A stretch of 64,000 nucleotides of DNA from Sanguibacter sp. HDW7 (GTDB lineage Bacteria; Actinomycetota; Actinomycetes; Actinomycetales; Cellulomonadaceae): the NCBI RefSeq assembly GCF_011300875.1, contig NZ_CP049862.1:2604001-2668000 (forward strand). Direction: 5' to 3'. A program made the position numbers and the translations under genes. The notes under the pieces are model-generated. The model was not told the origin of the DNA, ran no database searches, and saw nothing but the letters and a program-made list of their open reading frames with translations. Shown here one piece after another: positions 25,353 to 33,517 of the stretch. Numbering within the stretch: position 1 is the stretch's first letter; every line of letters starts with the position of its first letter.

Positions 25353-26555
25353 TCAGCGGTCGAGGAGGATCGCGAGGACGACGAGCGTCACGACGAAGCC
25401 GCACACCTGGTTGAGCCAGAGGAAGCGTCGCCAGCCGGCGTTCGCCGTCTCGCACGTCGCGTCCGTGACGTGCCGGTGCGGCCACACGTTGAGAAGGTGG
25501 AGCAGCGGCACGAGCGCCGCGACGTGTCCGGGCCAGCCCGCGCCGACGAGCAGGACGACCGCGGCGAGCGCGTAGGCGGCCAGCGCGAGCCGCGTCGTGA
25601 GCCGAGCCCCGAGCACGGTCGCGACGGAGCCGATGCCCGCCTCGCGGTCGGCGCGCACGTCCTGCACCGCGCCGAACGCGTGCGAGGCGACGCCCCAGCA
25701 GAAGAACGCGACGAGCACCGCGACGACCTCGCCCGTCCATGCCCCGCCCGCGAGCGCGACGCCGTAGACGGCTGGCGCCACGAAGTGCGTCGAGCTCGTG
25801 AGCGAGTCGAGCACGGGACGCTCCTTGAGCCGCAGCGGCGGGGCGGAGTAGCCGACGACGGCGACGACCGCGACGAGGAGCACGGCGTTCGCGAGCGCCG
25901 TGCCCGCGACGAGGAGGACGACGAGGAACGGCACGTTCGTCACGACGGCAGCGACGAGCGTCGTCCGGTGGAGCCCTCGCTCGAGGACGATCCCCTCGAT
26001 GCCGCCCTTGCGCGGGTTTGCGACGTCGGAGTCGTGGTCGAAGACGTCGTTGATGCCGTACATCGCGAGGTTGTAGGGGACGAGGAGGAAGAGGGCCGCG
26101 ACCGTGCCGAGCCACCACGACGTCCCGCCCGCGAGGAGGTACGCGGCGACGAAGGGGTAGGCCGTGTTGATCCACGAGACGGGGCGGGAGGTGCCGACGA
26201 GGCGGGCGAGCGTCCGGCGGCGCGCGTCGTCACGAGCCTCTCCCCCGCCCGGCGCGACGGCGGCCGCGAGCACGGGTAGGACGAGCGCCGACGCGACGGG
26301 CCACGCAAGGTCCTCGACGGGGGCGAGGCCGACGCGCAGGCCGAGCAGCTGCGACTCCTCGAAGCGGAAGAGGTCGGCGGCGATCATCGCCGAGTCGAAG
26401 ACGACGGTGAGCACGACGAGGACCAGGGCGGTGACCGTCGTCGCGGCCCCGAGGCCCGCAGGCAGCGTCCCGCGACGCCGCGCGACGGCCCGCAGCCCCA
26501 CGTGCGCTGCGGCGGCGAGCGCGAGGACGACTGCGGCGAGCGTCGCGTACGTCAT
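25353..26555 (-). CDS. fused C50 carotenoid cyclase subunit and lycopene elongase (CrtYf-CrtEb)
   Basis: 400 aa membrane protein with two parts. Residues 1-100 are a heterodimeric lycopene/C50 cyclase domain (three helices; F-R-F-E-E-S...P-V-E-D-L-A-W with the conserved acidic pair). Residues about 115-400 are a UbiA prenyltransferase with N-D-V-F-D-H-D-S-D at 169-177 and D-V-R-A-D-R-E-A-G later, the two Mg-diphosphate motifs; this half resembles CrtEb, which adds two dimethylallyl units to lycopene. In C. glutamicum these are separate genes (crtYf, crtEb); a fusion is also known, as I recall, in Dietzia (lbtBC). ATG overlaps the crtYe stop (ATGA). Last gene of the operon. Confidence 0.88.
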   Translation of the reverse strand: MTYATLAAVVLALAAAAHVGLRAVARRRGTLPAGLGAATTVTALVLVVLTVVFDSAMIAADLFRFEESQLLGLRVGLAPVEDLAWPVASALVLPVLAAAVAPGGGEARDDARRRTLARLVGTSRPVSWINTAYPFVAAYLLAGGTSWWLGTVAALFLLVPYNLAMYGINDVFDHDSDVANPRKGGIEGIVLERGLHRTTLVAAVVTNVPFLVVLLVAGTALANAVLLVAVVAVVGYSAPPLRLKERPVLDSLTSSTHFVAPAVYGVALAGGAWTGEVVAVLVAFFCWGVASHAFGAVQDVRADREAGIGSVATVLGARLTTRLALAAYALAAVVLLVGAGWPGHVAALVPLLHLLNVWPHRHVTDATCETANAGWRRFLWLNQVCGFVVTLVVLAILLDR

Positions 26556-26908
26556 CGGTCCCGCCTCCTGCGTCGCTCCTGGACGCGCAGGCACGCTGCG
26601 GCCACGACGAGCGTCACGTACGGCAGGAACACGACGAACACGAGCTCCTCGAGCGGCAGGTGCGGTGCGACCTCGACACCGAGGAGCGCGTCGCCGCCAC
26701 CGCGGCCGTAGAAGCCGGCGCGGATCGCGACGACGTCCCACGCGAGCAGCAGGAGCGCCCCGAGCACGACGACGGCGACGACGCGCAGACCCGAGCCGAG
26801 CGGACCGACCGCCTCGCTGCGGGCACCGAGCAGCAGCCGCCACCGCAGGTCGATCGCGAGCACGCCCGCCCCGGAGACGAGCAGCGCGGCGAGGTAGGCA
26901 CCCGTCAT
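26552..26908 (-). CDS. crtYe: C50 carotenoid epsilon-cyclase subunit (CrtYe-like)
   Basis: 118 aa small membrane protein with three helices, of the lycopene cyclase domain family. It has W-D-V-V-A-I-R-A-G-F-Y-G around 57-68 and P-L-E-E-L-V-F near 86-92, the conserved region with Glu-Glu. In C50 pathways two such subunits form the cyclase that closes rings on flavuxanthin-type intermediates; the partner is the N-terminal domain of the next gene. Overlaps crtI upstream (ATGA) and the fusion gene downstream (ATGA). Confidence 0.87.
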   Translation of the reverse strand: MTGAYLAALLVSGAGVLAIDLRWRLLLGARSEAVGPLGSGLRVVAVVVLGALLLLAWDVVAIRAGFYGRGGGDALLGVEVAPHLPLEELVFVVFLPYVTLVVAAACLRVQERRRRRDR

Positions 26909-28521
26909 CGGCGGCCTCCGTCCTGGGACGAGGGCCGGCGCACGTGGACGGGTGCGCCGGCCCCCGCGTCCCGGCCGGGCGCCCGCGCGAGCGTGTCGCG
27001 CGCGACCTGAGCGCTCAGCAGGCACATGGGAACGCCGACGCCCGGGACGGTGGACGCCCCGGCGTGGACGAGCCCGTCGACGTGGCGCGAGGTGCTGCGG
27101 GCCCGGAACATCGCCGACTGCCGCAGCGTGTGCGCGGGGCCCAGCGCCCCGCCCCGCCACGCGTGGAGGTCCGCCGCCATGTCGCCCGGTCCGACCGTGC
27201 GCCGGACGACGACGCGCTCGGCGAGGTCGGGGATCCCGGCCCACGCGCCGAGCTGCGCGACGGCGCGATCGGCGATGTCCTCGACGCCCGGGTCGCCCGC
27301 GCCGTCGAGGCCGCCTCGTCCGAGCGCGGGGTCCGCGTGGACGGGGACGAGCACGAAGAGCGTCTCGTGCCCTGCCGGTGCGACGCCGGGATCGGTCCGG
27401 GAGGGCGCGCACACGTAGATCGACGCGGGGTCCGGCAACGGGCGTCGGCCGTCGACGGCGTCGAAGCCCGTCGTCCAGTCGCGCGTGAACATGAGCGTGT
27501 GGTGCGTGAGCTGCGGGAGCTCGCCGCGTACGCCGAGGTGCACGAGCACCGCGCCGGGCCCGGGGTCGCGCCCGGCCCACCAGCGTTCCGGGTAGGTGCG
27601 GAGGTGGGCGGGCAGGATCTGCGTCTCGAGGTGGTGGAGGTCGCCCGCGTGGACGACGACGTCGGCGTCGATCGTGCGCGGGCCGCCCGGGCCGAGCACG
27701 TCGACCCCTGTGACGTGCGCTCGCGGCCGGCGCGCCGTCCGGATCCGGCCGACGCCCCGCGAGGTGCGGACCGCCGTCACCTCGGTGCCGAGCGTGATCC
27801 GCACGCCGGCCTCCTCGGCGAGGCGCGCGAGCGACCGCGTGACCTCGCCGAAGCCACCGCGGGGGTAGCGGACGCCGTCGACGAGGTCGAGATGGCTCAT
27901 GAGGTGATACATGCTCGGCGCCCGCTCGGGCCGGGTGCCGAGGAACACCGCCGGGTAGCCGAGGATCTGCCGGAGGCGACGGTCGGCGAAGCGCGACCTC
28001 ACGTGGCGGTCGAGCGGCACGACGAGCAGCCGCACGAGCGTCGGCAGCCGTCGCAGCAGGGCGGGCACGAAGAGGTCGCGGAGGCGGCCGAAGTCGGTGC
28101 GCAGAAGGTGGTCGACGGCCGTGCGGTAGACGTCGTGGGCCTCGTCGAGGTAGCGGCCCAGACGCTCCCCGGCGCCGGGCTCGACGGATTCGAAGAGCGC
28201 CGTCGCGGCCGCGCGGCCCGACCGGACGTCGAGCGGCGCGGCGTCCTCGGCCAGGACGCGGTAGGCGGGATCGAGCGCCACGAGGTCGAGCTGGGCGGCG
28301 GTCGTCGTGCCGACCTCGGCGTAGTAGCTCTCGAACACCTCGGGCATGAGGAACCACGACGGGCCGAGATCGAACGTGAAGCCCGCGTGCTCCCAGGTCC
28401 CCGCGCGTCCGCCGACGACGTCGAGCCGGTCGACGACCTCGACGTCGTCCCCCTCGCGGGCAAGGAGGGTCGCGGCCGCGAGCCCGGCCACCCCCGCGCC
28501 GACGACGACGACGCGGCTCAC
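26905..28521 (-). CDS. crtI: phytoene desaturase
   Basis: FAD-dependent desaturase of 538 aa, converting phytoene to lycopene at the membrane. N-terminal dinucleotide motif V-V-V-G-A-G-V-A-G-L (about 4-13), then V-V-G-G-R-A-G-T and D-L-G-P-S-W-F-L-M-P, all typical of CrtI. The C-terminal FAD/hydrophobic signature G-L-V-H-A-G-A-S-T-V-P-G-V-G-V-P-M is present. A GTG at 28521 overlaps the crtB stop (GTGA). The last 25 residues after the family end are Arg/Asp/Gly-rich. Confidence 0.95.
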   Translation of the reverse strand: MSRVVVVGAGVAGLAAATLLAREGDDVEVVDRLDVVGGRAGTWEHAGFTFDLGPSWFLMPEVFESYYAEVGTTTAAQLDLVALDPAYRVLAEDAAPLDVRSGRAAATALFESVEPGAGERLGRYLDEAHDVYRTAVDHLLRTDFGRLRDLFVPALLRRLPTLVRLLVVPLDRHVRSRFADRRLRQILGYPAVFLGTRPERAPSMYHLMSHLDLVDGVRYPRGGFGEVTRSLARLAEEAGVRITLGTEVTAVRTSRGVGRIRTARRPRAHVTGVDVLGPGGPRTIDADVVVHAGDLHHLETQILPAHLRTYPERWWAGRDPGPGAVLVHLGVRGELPQLTHHTLMFTRDWTTGFDAVDGRRPLPDPASIYVCAPSRTDPGVAPAGHETLFVLVPVHADPALGRGGLDGAGDPGVEDIADRAVAQLGAWAGIPDLAERVVVRRTVGPGDMAADLHAWRGGALGPAHTLRQSAMFRARSTSRHVDGLVHAGASTVPGVGVPMCLLSAQVARDTLARAPGRDAGAGAPVHVRRPSSQDGGRR

Positions 28522-29444
28522 GCGACGCCCTGCCGGACGACGGGCCGCACCCTCCGGCCGCGAGCGCCCCGGGGCCGGCGGGCCGCGGCGTCGCGCAGCA
28601 GCGCACCACCGACGACGCGTGCCTTGCGGGCCGCAGGGACGCTGACGCGCGTCGAGGCGATCGCGTGCGCAGGCGTCGTCCGCAGGCGGCGCGAGAGCTC
28701 GGCGAACAGCGCGGTGGCGGCGACGACGGCCCGCCGGGCGCCCGGCGGCAGAAGAGGTACCGCGGTGCGGGCGAGGGCGATCTCGGCGTCGACGTCGTCG
28801 AGCGCGGCGTCGCGGGCCGCGTCGGTCGGCGCTGTCGCGAGGTCCGCGAGGTACCTCCTGCCGCGCTCGTCGAGGTCCGCGCCGAGGTCGCGGACGAAGT
28901 TCACCTTCTGGAAGGCCGAGCCGAGCGCGCACGCCCCGGGCGCGGCCTCGTGCAGCAGCCGCTGCCGGTCGGCCGGGGGGAGGTCGGCCGCGAACACGCG
29001 CAGGCACATGAGGCCGACGACCTCCGCCGAGCCGTGGACGTACGTCGCGAGCGACGCGGGGTCGTGGTCGCCCTGCACGAGGTCGGTGCGCATCGCCGCG
29101 AAGAACGGCTCCGTGAGCGTCGCGTCGATCCCGCAGCGCAGCGCCGCGAGGGTGAACGCGTGGACGACGAGGTTCGTCGAGCAGCCCCGGACGAGCGAGA
29201 GCGCGACCTCGTCCTCGAGGTCGTCGAGCAGTCGGGTGCGTGCGTCGGGCGCCACCTCGTCGAGCGCACCGTCGACCACCTCGTCGGCGAGACGTACGAG
29301 CCCGTACACCGCGCGGACGTCGGCGCGCTGCCCCGGCGGCAGGAGCCTCACAGCGAGGGAGAAGCTCGTCGAGTAGCTCGCGATGACCGTCTCGCTCGCA
29401 GCGCGCGCCGCGGCGTCGTAGCGGGCACGCTCGGACGCGCTCAC
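28518..29444 (-). CDS. crtB: phytoene synthase
   Basis: Condenses two geranylgeranyl diphosphates to phytoene. 308 aa with S-Y-S-T-S-F-S-L near 23-30, first acidic motif V-R-L-A-D-E-V-V-D (DxxxD, about 50-58), and the second region N-F-V-R-D-L-G-A-D (about 188-196), followed by R-G-R-R-Y-L. GTG at 29444 overlaps crtE (GTGA); an upstream extension lies inside crtE and is rejected. The final 30 residues are Arg-rich. Confidence 0.95.
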   Translation of the reverse strand: MSASERARYDAAARAASETVIASYSTSFSLAVRLLPPGQRADVRAVYGLVRLADEVVDGALDEVAPDARTRLLDDLEDEVALSLVRGCSTNLVVHAFTLAALRCGIDATLTEPFFAAMRTDLVQGDHDPASLATYVHGSAEVVGLMCLRVFAADLPPADRQRLLHEAAPGACALGSAFQKVNFVRDLGADLDERGRRYLADLATAPTDAARDAALDDVDAEIALARTAVPLLPPGARRAVVAATALFAELSRRLRTTPAHAIASTRVSVPAARKARVVGGALLRDAAARRPRGARGRRVRPVVRQGVA

Positions 29445-30580
29445 GCCTCGGCCCCCGCGTTGACGGGCGTCGCGTCGACGGGCGTCGCTGCGACGGGCGT
29501 CCCGACTGCGACTGCCGCGAGCGCGTCGACACATGCCCCTGCGCAGAGGAGGTCGAGCAGCGCGTCGGGCACTCCCGCGGCGCGGCCGACGTGGAGCGCG
29601 CTCGCGATCCGGTCGTCCGCGAGCCGCGCGACGGCGTCCGGCACGCCGTGCGCGACGAGCGCGCGACGGACGGGTTCGGCGCCCGCAGCGTCAAGCGTGA
29701 CGTCGCCCAGGACGCGTAGGACGTCGGGCCATGCACCCGTGCCGGCCGCGACCGCGACGACCGCCGTCGCGCGCCCGGCGCGCAGGTCGGAGACGCACGA
29801 CTTGCCGGTCGCGGCGGGGTCACCGAAGGTCCCGCGCAGGTCGTCGCGGAGCTGGAAGGCGACGCCGACGAGCCGCCCGACGTGCTCGAGCGCCGGCGCG
29901 AGGGCGAGCGCGGACGGCGTCCCGACGAGCAGCGCGGCGGCGCGCAGCGGCCACACGAAGGTGTAGACGGCAGTCTTGCGCTCCGCGGTCGCAAGGACCG
30001 TCGCGAGAGGCGGCCGCGCGGCGGCGAGCACGGTGGTGTCGGCGAGCTCGCCGGCCGCGGACTCCGCGACGACGTCACCGAGAAGGTCGAGCAGGCCTGC
30101 GCGCGTCGCGGCGGGGACGTCGAGCGACGCGACCGCGCTCACGGCGCGGACGAGCGCGAGGTCACCCGCGAGGATGCCGCCTGCGAGCGCCGCGTCGGCG
30201 ACGCCGGCGGGCGACGCGCCACGGGCACGTGCGGCGGCACCGTGGCGGGCTGCGGCGGTGGGGCGGCCGCGGCGGACGTCGTCGTGGTCGATGACGTCGT
30301 CGTGGACGAGGAAGGCGGTGTGGAGGAGCTCGGTCGCGTCGGCGAGGGCCAGGGCGAGGTCGTCGCGCTCGCCGCCGAGCGCGCGGTAGGTCGCGAGGAG
30401 CAGCGCGGGACGGACCCCGCTGCCTCCGTCGGCGGCGTCGGCGAGCGCGTCCCACAGGGACGCGAGGTGGCCGTCCGGGTCGGGCAGGCGCGTGGCTTCC
30501 CGGCGCAGCGCGTCGACGAGCGCGTCGGACGTCCAGGTGGGGTCCGGCGCGGACGAGCGCCCGATCGCGACGGCGCTCAC
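29441..30580 (-). CDS. crtE: geranylgeranyl diphosphate synthase
   Basis: Trans-isoprenyl diphosphate synthase of 379 aa, making the C20 precursor of phytoene. First Asp-rich motif H-D-D-V-I-D-H-D-D (DDxxxxD type, about 92-100) with R-R-G-R-P following; second motif F-Q-L-R-D-D-L-R-G at about 255-263. C-terminal tail has a repeat of A-T-P-V units (about 358-376). GTG at 30580 overlaps the idi stop (GTGA). Confidence 0.94.
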   Translation of the reverse strand: MSAVAIGRSSAPDPTWTSDALVDALRREATRLPDPDGHLASLWDALADAADGGSGVRPALLLATYRALGGERDDLALALADATELLHTAFLVHDDVIDHDDVRRGRPTAAARHGAAARARGASPAGVADAALAGGILAGDLALVRAVSAVASLDVPAATRAGLLDLLGDVVAESAAGELADTTVLAAARPPLATVLATAERKTAVYTFVWPLRAAALLVGTPSALALAPALEHVGRLVGVAFQLRDDLRGTFGDPAATGKSCVSDLRAGRATAVVAVAAGTGAWPDVLRVLGDVTLDAAGAEPVRRALVAHGVPDAVARLADDRIASALHVGRAAGVPDALLDLLCAGACVDALAAVAVGTPVAATPVDATPVNAGAEA

Positions 30581-31158
30581 CGGAGGTCCTCGAGGGCAGC
30601 GAGCTCGCGGAGCTGTGCGACGGCCCAGGGGCTGAGGGACCAGGGCGCGCAGACGCTCGTGCGGCCGAGGTCGGCCGCGTCGACCCATGTGACCTCGACG
30701 GCCTCGCGGGGGTCGGGCGTGACGGGTGGCCTCCGGCCGGGCACGCGGGCGAGGACGACGGGGCACAGCTCGTTCTCGACGGTGCCGTGGGCGTCGACGG
30801 CTCTGTAGCGGAAGTCGGGCAGGACGACGTCGAGGTCCGTGAGGGTCGTGAGCCCGAGCTCGGCGCGGCCGTGGCGGAGGACGGCGTCGAGGAGGTCCTC
30901 GCCGGGCCGCGGATGGCCGCAGAACGCGTTGGTCCAGACGCCGGGCCAGGACCGCTTGGTGAGGGCGCGGCGGCTGAGGAGGACGGAGCCGTCGTCGTCG
31001 ACCACGTGGCACGAGAACGCCAGGTGCAGAGGTGTCTGCGCGCCGTGGACCCTCTCGCGGGGTGCCGTTCCCGTGGGCCGACCGGCGTCGTCGAGCAGGA
31101 CGACGTCGTCGGTGGAGTCGTGCGTAGACGTGCTGGGCGGCGGTGCGAGCTGTGTCAT
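30577..31158 (-). CDS. idi: isopentenyl-diphosphate delta-isomerase, type 1
   Basis: Nudix enzyme of 193 aa interconverting IPP and DMAPP, supplying DMAPP both for chain start and for the C50 elongation step. Visible: T-A-P-R-E-R-V-H, L-H-L-A-F-S-C-H, W-T-N-A-F-C-G-H-P-R-P-G-E (catalytic Cys in F-C-G-H) and the later E-N-E-L-C-P-V with the active-site Glu. ATG at 31158 has GAGGAG 5 bases upstream; an in-frame upstream codon at 31209 would run through the operator. First gene of the crt operon. Confidence 0.95.
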   Translation of the reverse strand: MTQLAPPPSTSTHDSTDDVVLLDDAGRPTGTAPRERVHGAQTPLHLAFSCHVVDDDGSVLLSRRALTKRSWPGVWTNAFCGHPRPGEDLLDAVLRHGRAELGLTTLTDLDVVLPDFRYRAVDAHGTVENELCPVVLARVPGRRPPVTPDPREAVEVTWVDAADLGRTSVCAPWSLSPWAVAQLRELAALEDLR

Positions 31159-31193
31159 CGCGGCTCCTCGGCAGTTGGTTGCTCGCCACGTTA

Positions 31194-31206
31194 CTAGACA
31201 GGCTAG
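31194..31206. promoter_or_regulatory. operator in the idi-marR intergenic region
   Basis: CTAGACAGGCTAG, a near-palindrome (reverse complement CTAGCCTGTCTAG). It differs by one base from the core at 22510-22522. It lies 36 bases before idi and 13 bases before the marR -10, so it could control both directions. Confidence 0.6.
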
Positions 31207-31219
31207 CAATCTGTCACGC

Positions 31220-31225
31220 TAGGAT
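31220..31225 (+). promoter_or_regulatory. -10 box of crt regulator (leaderless)
   Basis: TAGGAT, 6 bases, GTG at 31232: the same geometry as the MMPL gene. Confidence 0.55.
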
Positions 31226-31231
31226 GACGTC

Positions 31232-31735
31232 GTGCACGAGACGGCCCCGGGACCCGACACCCCCTACTGGTACGCCGACGACGGCGTGCGCGAGCTGCTC
31301 CTCGCCCTGCGCCGCTTCCGGATGGCCGACACCGGCATGCGCCGCCGCACCGCACGCGCGATGGACATGAACGAGTCCGACATGATGGCGCTCCAGCTCG
31401 TCGTCGCCGCCGAGCGACACGGCACCGTCGTCACGCCCAACGCCGTCGCCCTCCACCTCGACATCTCGACCGCCTCGACGACCAAGCTCATCGATCGGCT
31501 CGAGGACGCCGGCTACCTCGTGCGCGCGCCCCACCCGCGGGACCGTCGCTCGGTGCGGCTCGTCCCCACGGAGCACGCCCACGACGAGATCCGCGCACGG
31601 CTCACGCACATGCACGCGGAGATGGAGCGGGTCGCGCGCGCCGTGCCGGCGACCTCACGAGCGGACGTCGCGGCGTTCCTCGACGGCATGGCGAACGTCC
31701 TCGACCACCAGGAAGGCATCGCGCCGCTCACCTGA
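31232..31735 (+). CDS. MarR-family regulator of the crt operon (CrtR-like)
   Basis: 167 aa winged-helix protein. Recognition region H-L-D-I-S-T-A-S-T-T-K-L-I-D-R-L (about 71-86) followed by the wing R-A-P-H-P-R-D-R-R-S-V-R-L (with the DRR core) is classical MarR. It is divergent from idi-crtEBI, as CrtR (MarR family) is divergent from the crt operon in C. glutamicum, where geranylgeranyl diphosphate relieves repression. By analogy it represses idi-crt, itself and the MMPL gene. Ligand and sign of regulation are inferred. Confidence 0.85.
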   Translation: MHETAPGPDTPYWYADDGVRELLLALRRFRMADTGMRRRTARAMDMNESDMMALQLVVAAERHGTVVTPNAVALHLDISTASTTKLIDRLEDAGYLVRAPHPRDRRSVRLVPTEHAHDEIRARLTHMHAEMERVARAVPATSRADVAAFLDGMANVLDHQEGIAPLT

Positions 31736-31764
31736 GGACCCATCCACCCGGAGCGAATACGTCA

Positions 31765-31805
31765 GTTGGGGCCTGCGCGCACGAGACGTGTGCACAGACC
31801 CCAAC
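31765..31805. repeat. intergenic palindrome, family 1 copy A
   Basis: Nested hairpin: GTTGGGG/CCCCAAC outer arms and GCGCACG/CGTGTGC inner arms around AGA. It lies between convergent marR and nanE and could act as terminator. Cognate copies are at 61.7 and 62.7-62.8 kb. Confidence 0.7.
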
Positions 31806-31835
31806 AGTCAGGCCGCCGGCAGGCGGGAGCCCAGG

Positions 31836-32513
31836 TCAGCGGGCGTCGATCGCCTCGACGAACCAGCCCGTGATCGTCGACGGGTGCGTGATCGCCGTCC
31901 CGACGCACACCGAGAACGCCCCGAGCGCCATCGCCGCCGCCGCCTGCGCGGGGCTGTGGACGCGCCCCTCGACGACGACCGGCAGCGTGCACGCGGCGAC
32001 TACCTCGGCGACGAGCTCGAGGTCCGGACCCTCGGTGCGCGGCCGCTCCCCCGAGTACCCGGCGAGCGTCGTCCCGAGCACGTCGACGCCCGCGGCCTCG
32101 GCCTCGAGCGCGTCGGCGAGCGAGCCGCAGTCGGCCATGAGCAACGCGTCGGACCGCTCGCGGAAGCGGGCGACAGTCTCCGCGAGCGTGAGGCCGTCCG
32201 GCCGCGGACGTCGCGTGCCGTCGAGCGCGACGACGTGCGCGCCGGCCTCGGCCACGGCGAGCGCATGCTCGAGCGTCGGGGTGATGAAGACGCCGTCGGC
32301 GCCGTCCTTCCACAGGCCGATGACCGGCACATCGACGGCCTCGACGGTCGCGCGGACGTCGCCGACGCCCTGGACGCGGACGGCCGCAGCCTCGCCGCGG
32401 ACGACGGACGCGGCGATCTGCGCCGTCGTGCGCGGATCGCGCATGGGCTCGCCCGGGTAGGCCTGGCACGAGACGACGAGGCGGCCCTGCAGGCCTGCGA
32501 GCAGCGGGTTCAC
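31836..32513 (-). CDS. nanE: N-acylglucosamine-6-phosphate (ManNAc-6-P) 2-epimerase
   Basis: TIM-barrel epimerase of 225 aa turning ManNAc-6-P into GlcNAc-6-P in sialic acid catabolism. L-V-V-S-C-Q-A-Y-P-G-E-P-M at about 12-24, R-V-Q-G near 47, catalytic Lys in I-G-L-W-K-D around 65-70, L-M-A-D-C-G near 124, and V-V-V-E-G-R-V-H-S-P (catalytic Glu) near 180. GTG overlaps the nanK stop (GTGA). Last gene of the operon. Confidence 0.92.
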   Translation of the reverse strand: MNPLLAGLQGRLVVSCQAYPGEPMRDPRTTAQIAASVVRGEAAAVRVQGVGDVRATVEAVDVPVIGLWKDGADGVFITPTLEHALAVAEAGAHVVALDGTRRPRPDGLTLAETVARFRERSDALLMADCGSLADALEAEAAGVDVLGTTLAGYSGERPRTEGPDLELVAEVVAACTLPVVVEGRVHSPAQAAAAMALGAFSVCVGTAITHPSTITGWFVEAIDAR

Positions 32514-33517
32514 GGGTGGTTCCTTCCGAAGAGTGGTGCAGCCCCGGCAACGTCGGGCACGGCAGCGCCCGTCGCCGTCGGGTCCGCAAGACCGCGGGCG
32601 CGGGCGAGCGCCCGGTGGGCACCGCGTGCCGCGCCGACGACGGCCGCGTTCTCGAGCGTCGCGGGCACGACGCGCACGTCCGCGAGGACGTCGACGAGCT
32701 CGGCGCGCAGCGCGGACTCCATGGCGTCCCACCAGCCACCGCCGGCGCGCGCGAGGCCGCCCGCGAGGACGACGACGGCGGGGTCGAGGACCGTGACGAC
32801 GCCGGCGGTCGCGCGGCCCACGACCGTCGCCGCGTCGACGACGGCACGCACCGCGAGCGGGTCGCCGGCCTCGGCGCGGGCGACGACGTCGCGCGTGTCG
32901 GGGCTCGCGGGGTCGCCGCCGAGGGACAGATACCGGCGGTGGAGCGCCGGGCCCGCCCCGAGAGCCTCGAGGTGGCCGGGTCGCCCGCACGGGCACATGA
33001 GCCCGTCGGCGCCCGGAGCGGGCACGTGGCCCATCTCGCCGGCGACGTGGTGCGCGCCGCGCAGCACCGTGCCATCGAGGACGATCGCCGCGCCGACGCC
33101 CGTGCCGACGGCGACGACGAGCGCGCTCGGCGCGCCCGCGGCCGCGCCGAGCCAGGCCTCCCCGGCGGCGTGGGCGTCGACGTCGTTCTCGACGTGGACG
33201 ACGTCCGTCCCGAGCCGCTCGCGCAGCCCCGCGGCGACGTCGGTGCCGGGCCAGCCCGGCATGACGTCGGTCGCCGAGACGATCGTCGCCCGGCCCACGT
33301 CGACGACGCCGGCCGTGCCGACGCCGAGCGCCGCGGGCGTGCCGACGCCGAGGGCGCGGACGGCGTCCGCGACGGCGTCGAGCACGGCCTGCGGGCCGGC
33401 CGCGGCGGGCGTCGGGACGGTGCGGACCGTCCCGACGCTGCCGTCGGCGCCGACGACCGCGGCGGTCGTCTTGGTCCCGCCGAGGTCGACGCCGACGACG
33501 GGTGCGAGCATGGTCAC
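32510..33517 (-). CDS. nanK: ROK-family kinase, probable N-acetylmannosamine kinase
   Basis: 335 aa. ATP motif V-G-V-D-L-G-G-T-K-T (about 7-16), catalytic V-E-N-D-V-D-A-H (about 107-114, DxD), V-G-T-G-V-G-A-A and H-H-V-A-G-E-M-G-H. The ROK zinc motif reads C-P-C-G-R-P-G-H-L-E, with His where the consensus CxCGxxGCxE has the last Cys. Position between nanA and nanE makes ManNAc the expected substrate. I chose the GTG at 33517 that overlaps the nanA stop; an ATG two codons later (33511) is possible. Confidence 0.9.
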   Translation of the reverse strand: MTMLAPVVGVDLGGTKTTAAVVGADGSVGTVRTVPTPAAAGPQAVLDAVADAVRALGVGTPAALGVGTAGVVDVGRATIVSATDVMPGWPGTDVAAGLRERLGTDVVHVENDVDAHAAGEAWLGAAAGAPSALVVAVGTGVGAAIVLDGTVLRGAHHVAGEMGHVPAPGADGLMCPCGRPGHLEALGAGPALHRRYLSLGGDPASPDTRDVVARAEAGDPLAVRAVVDAATVVGRATAGVVTVLDPAVVVLAGGLARAGGGWWDAMESALRAELVDVLADVRVVPATLENAAVVGAARGAHRALARARGLADPTATGAAVPDVAGAAPLFGRNHP

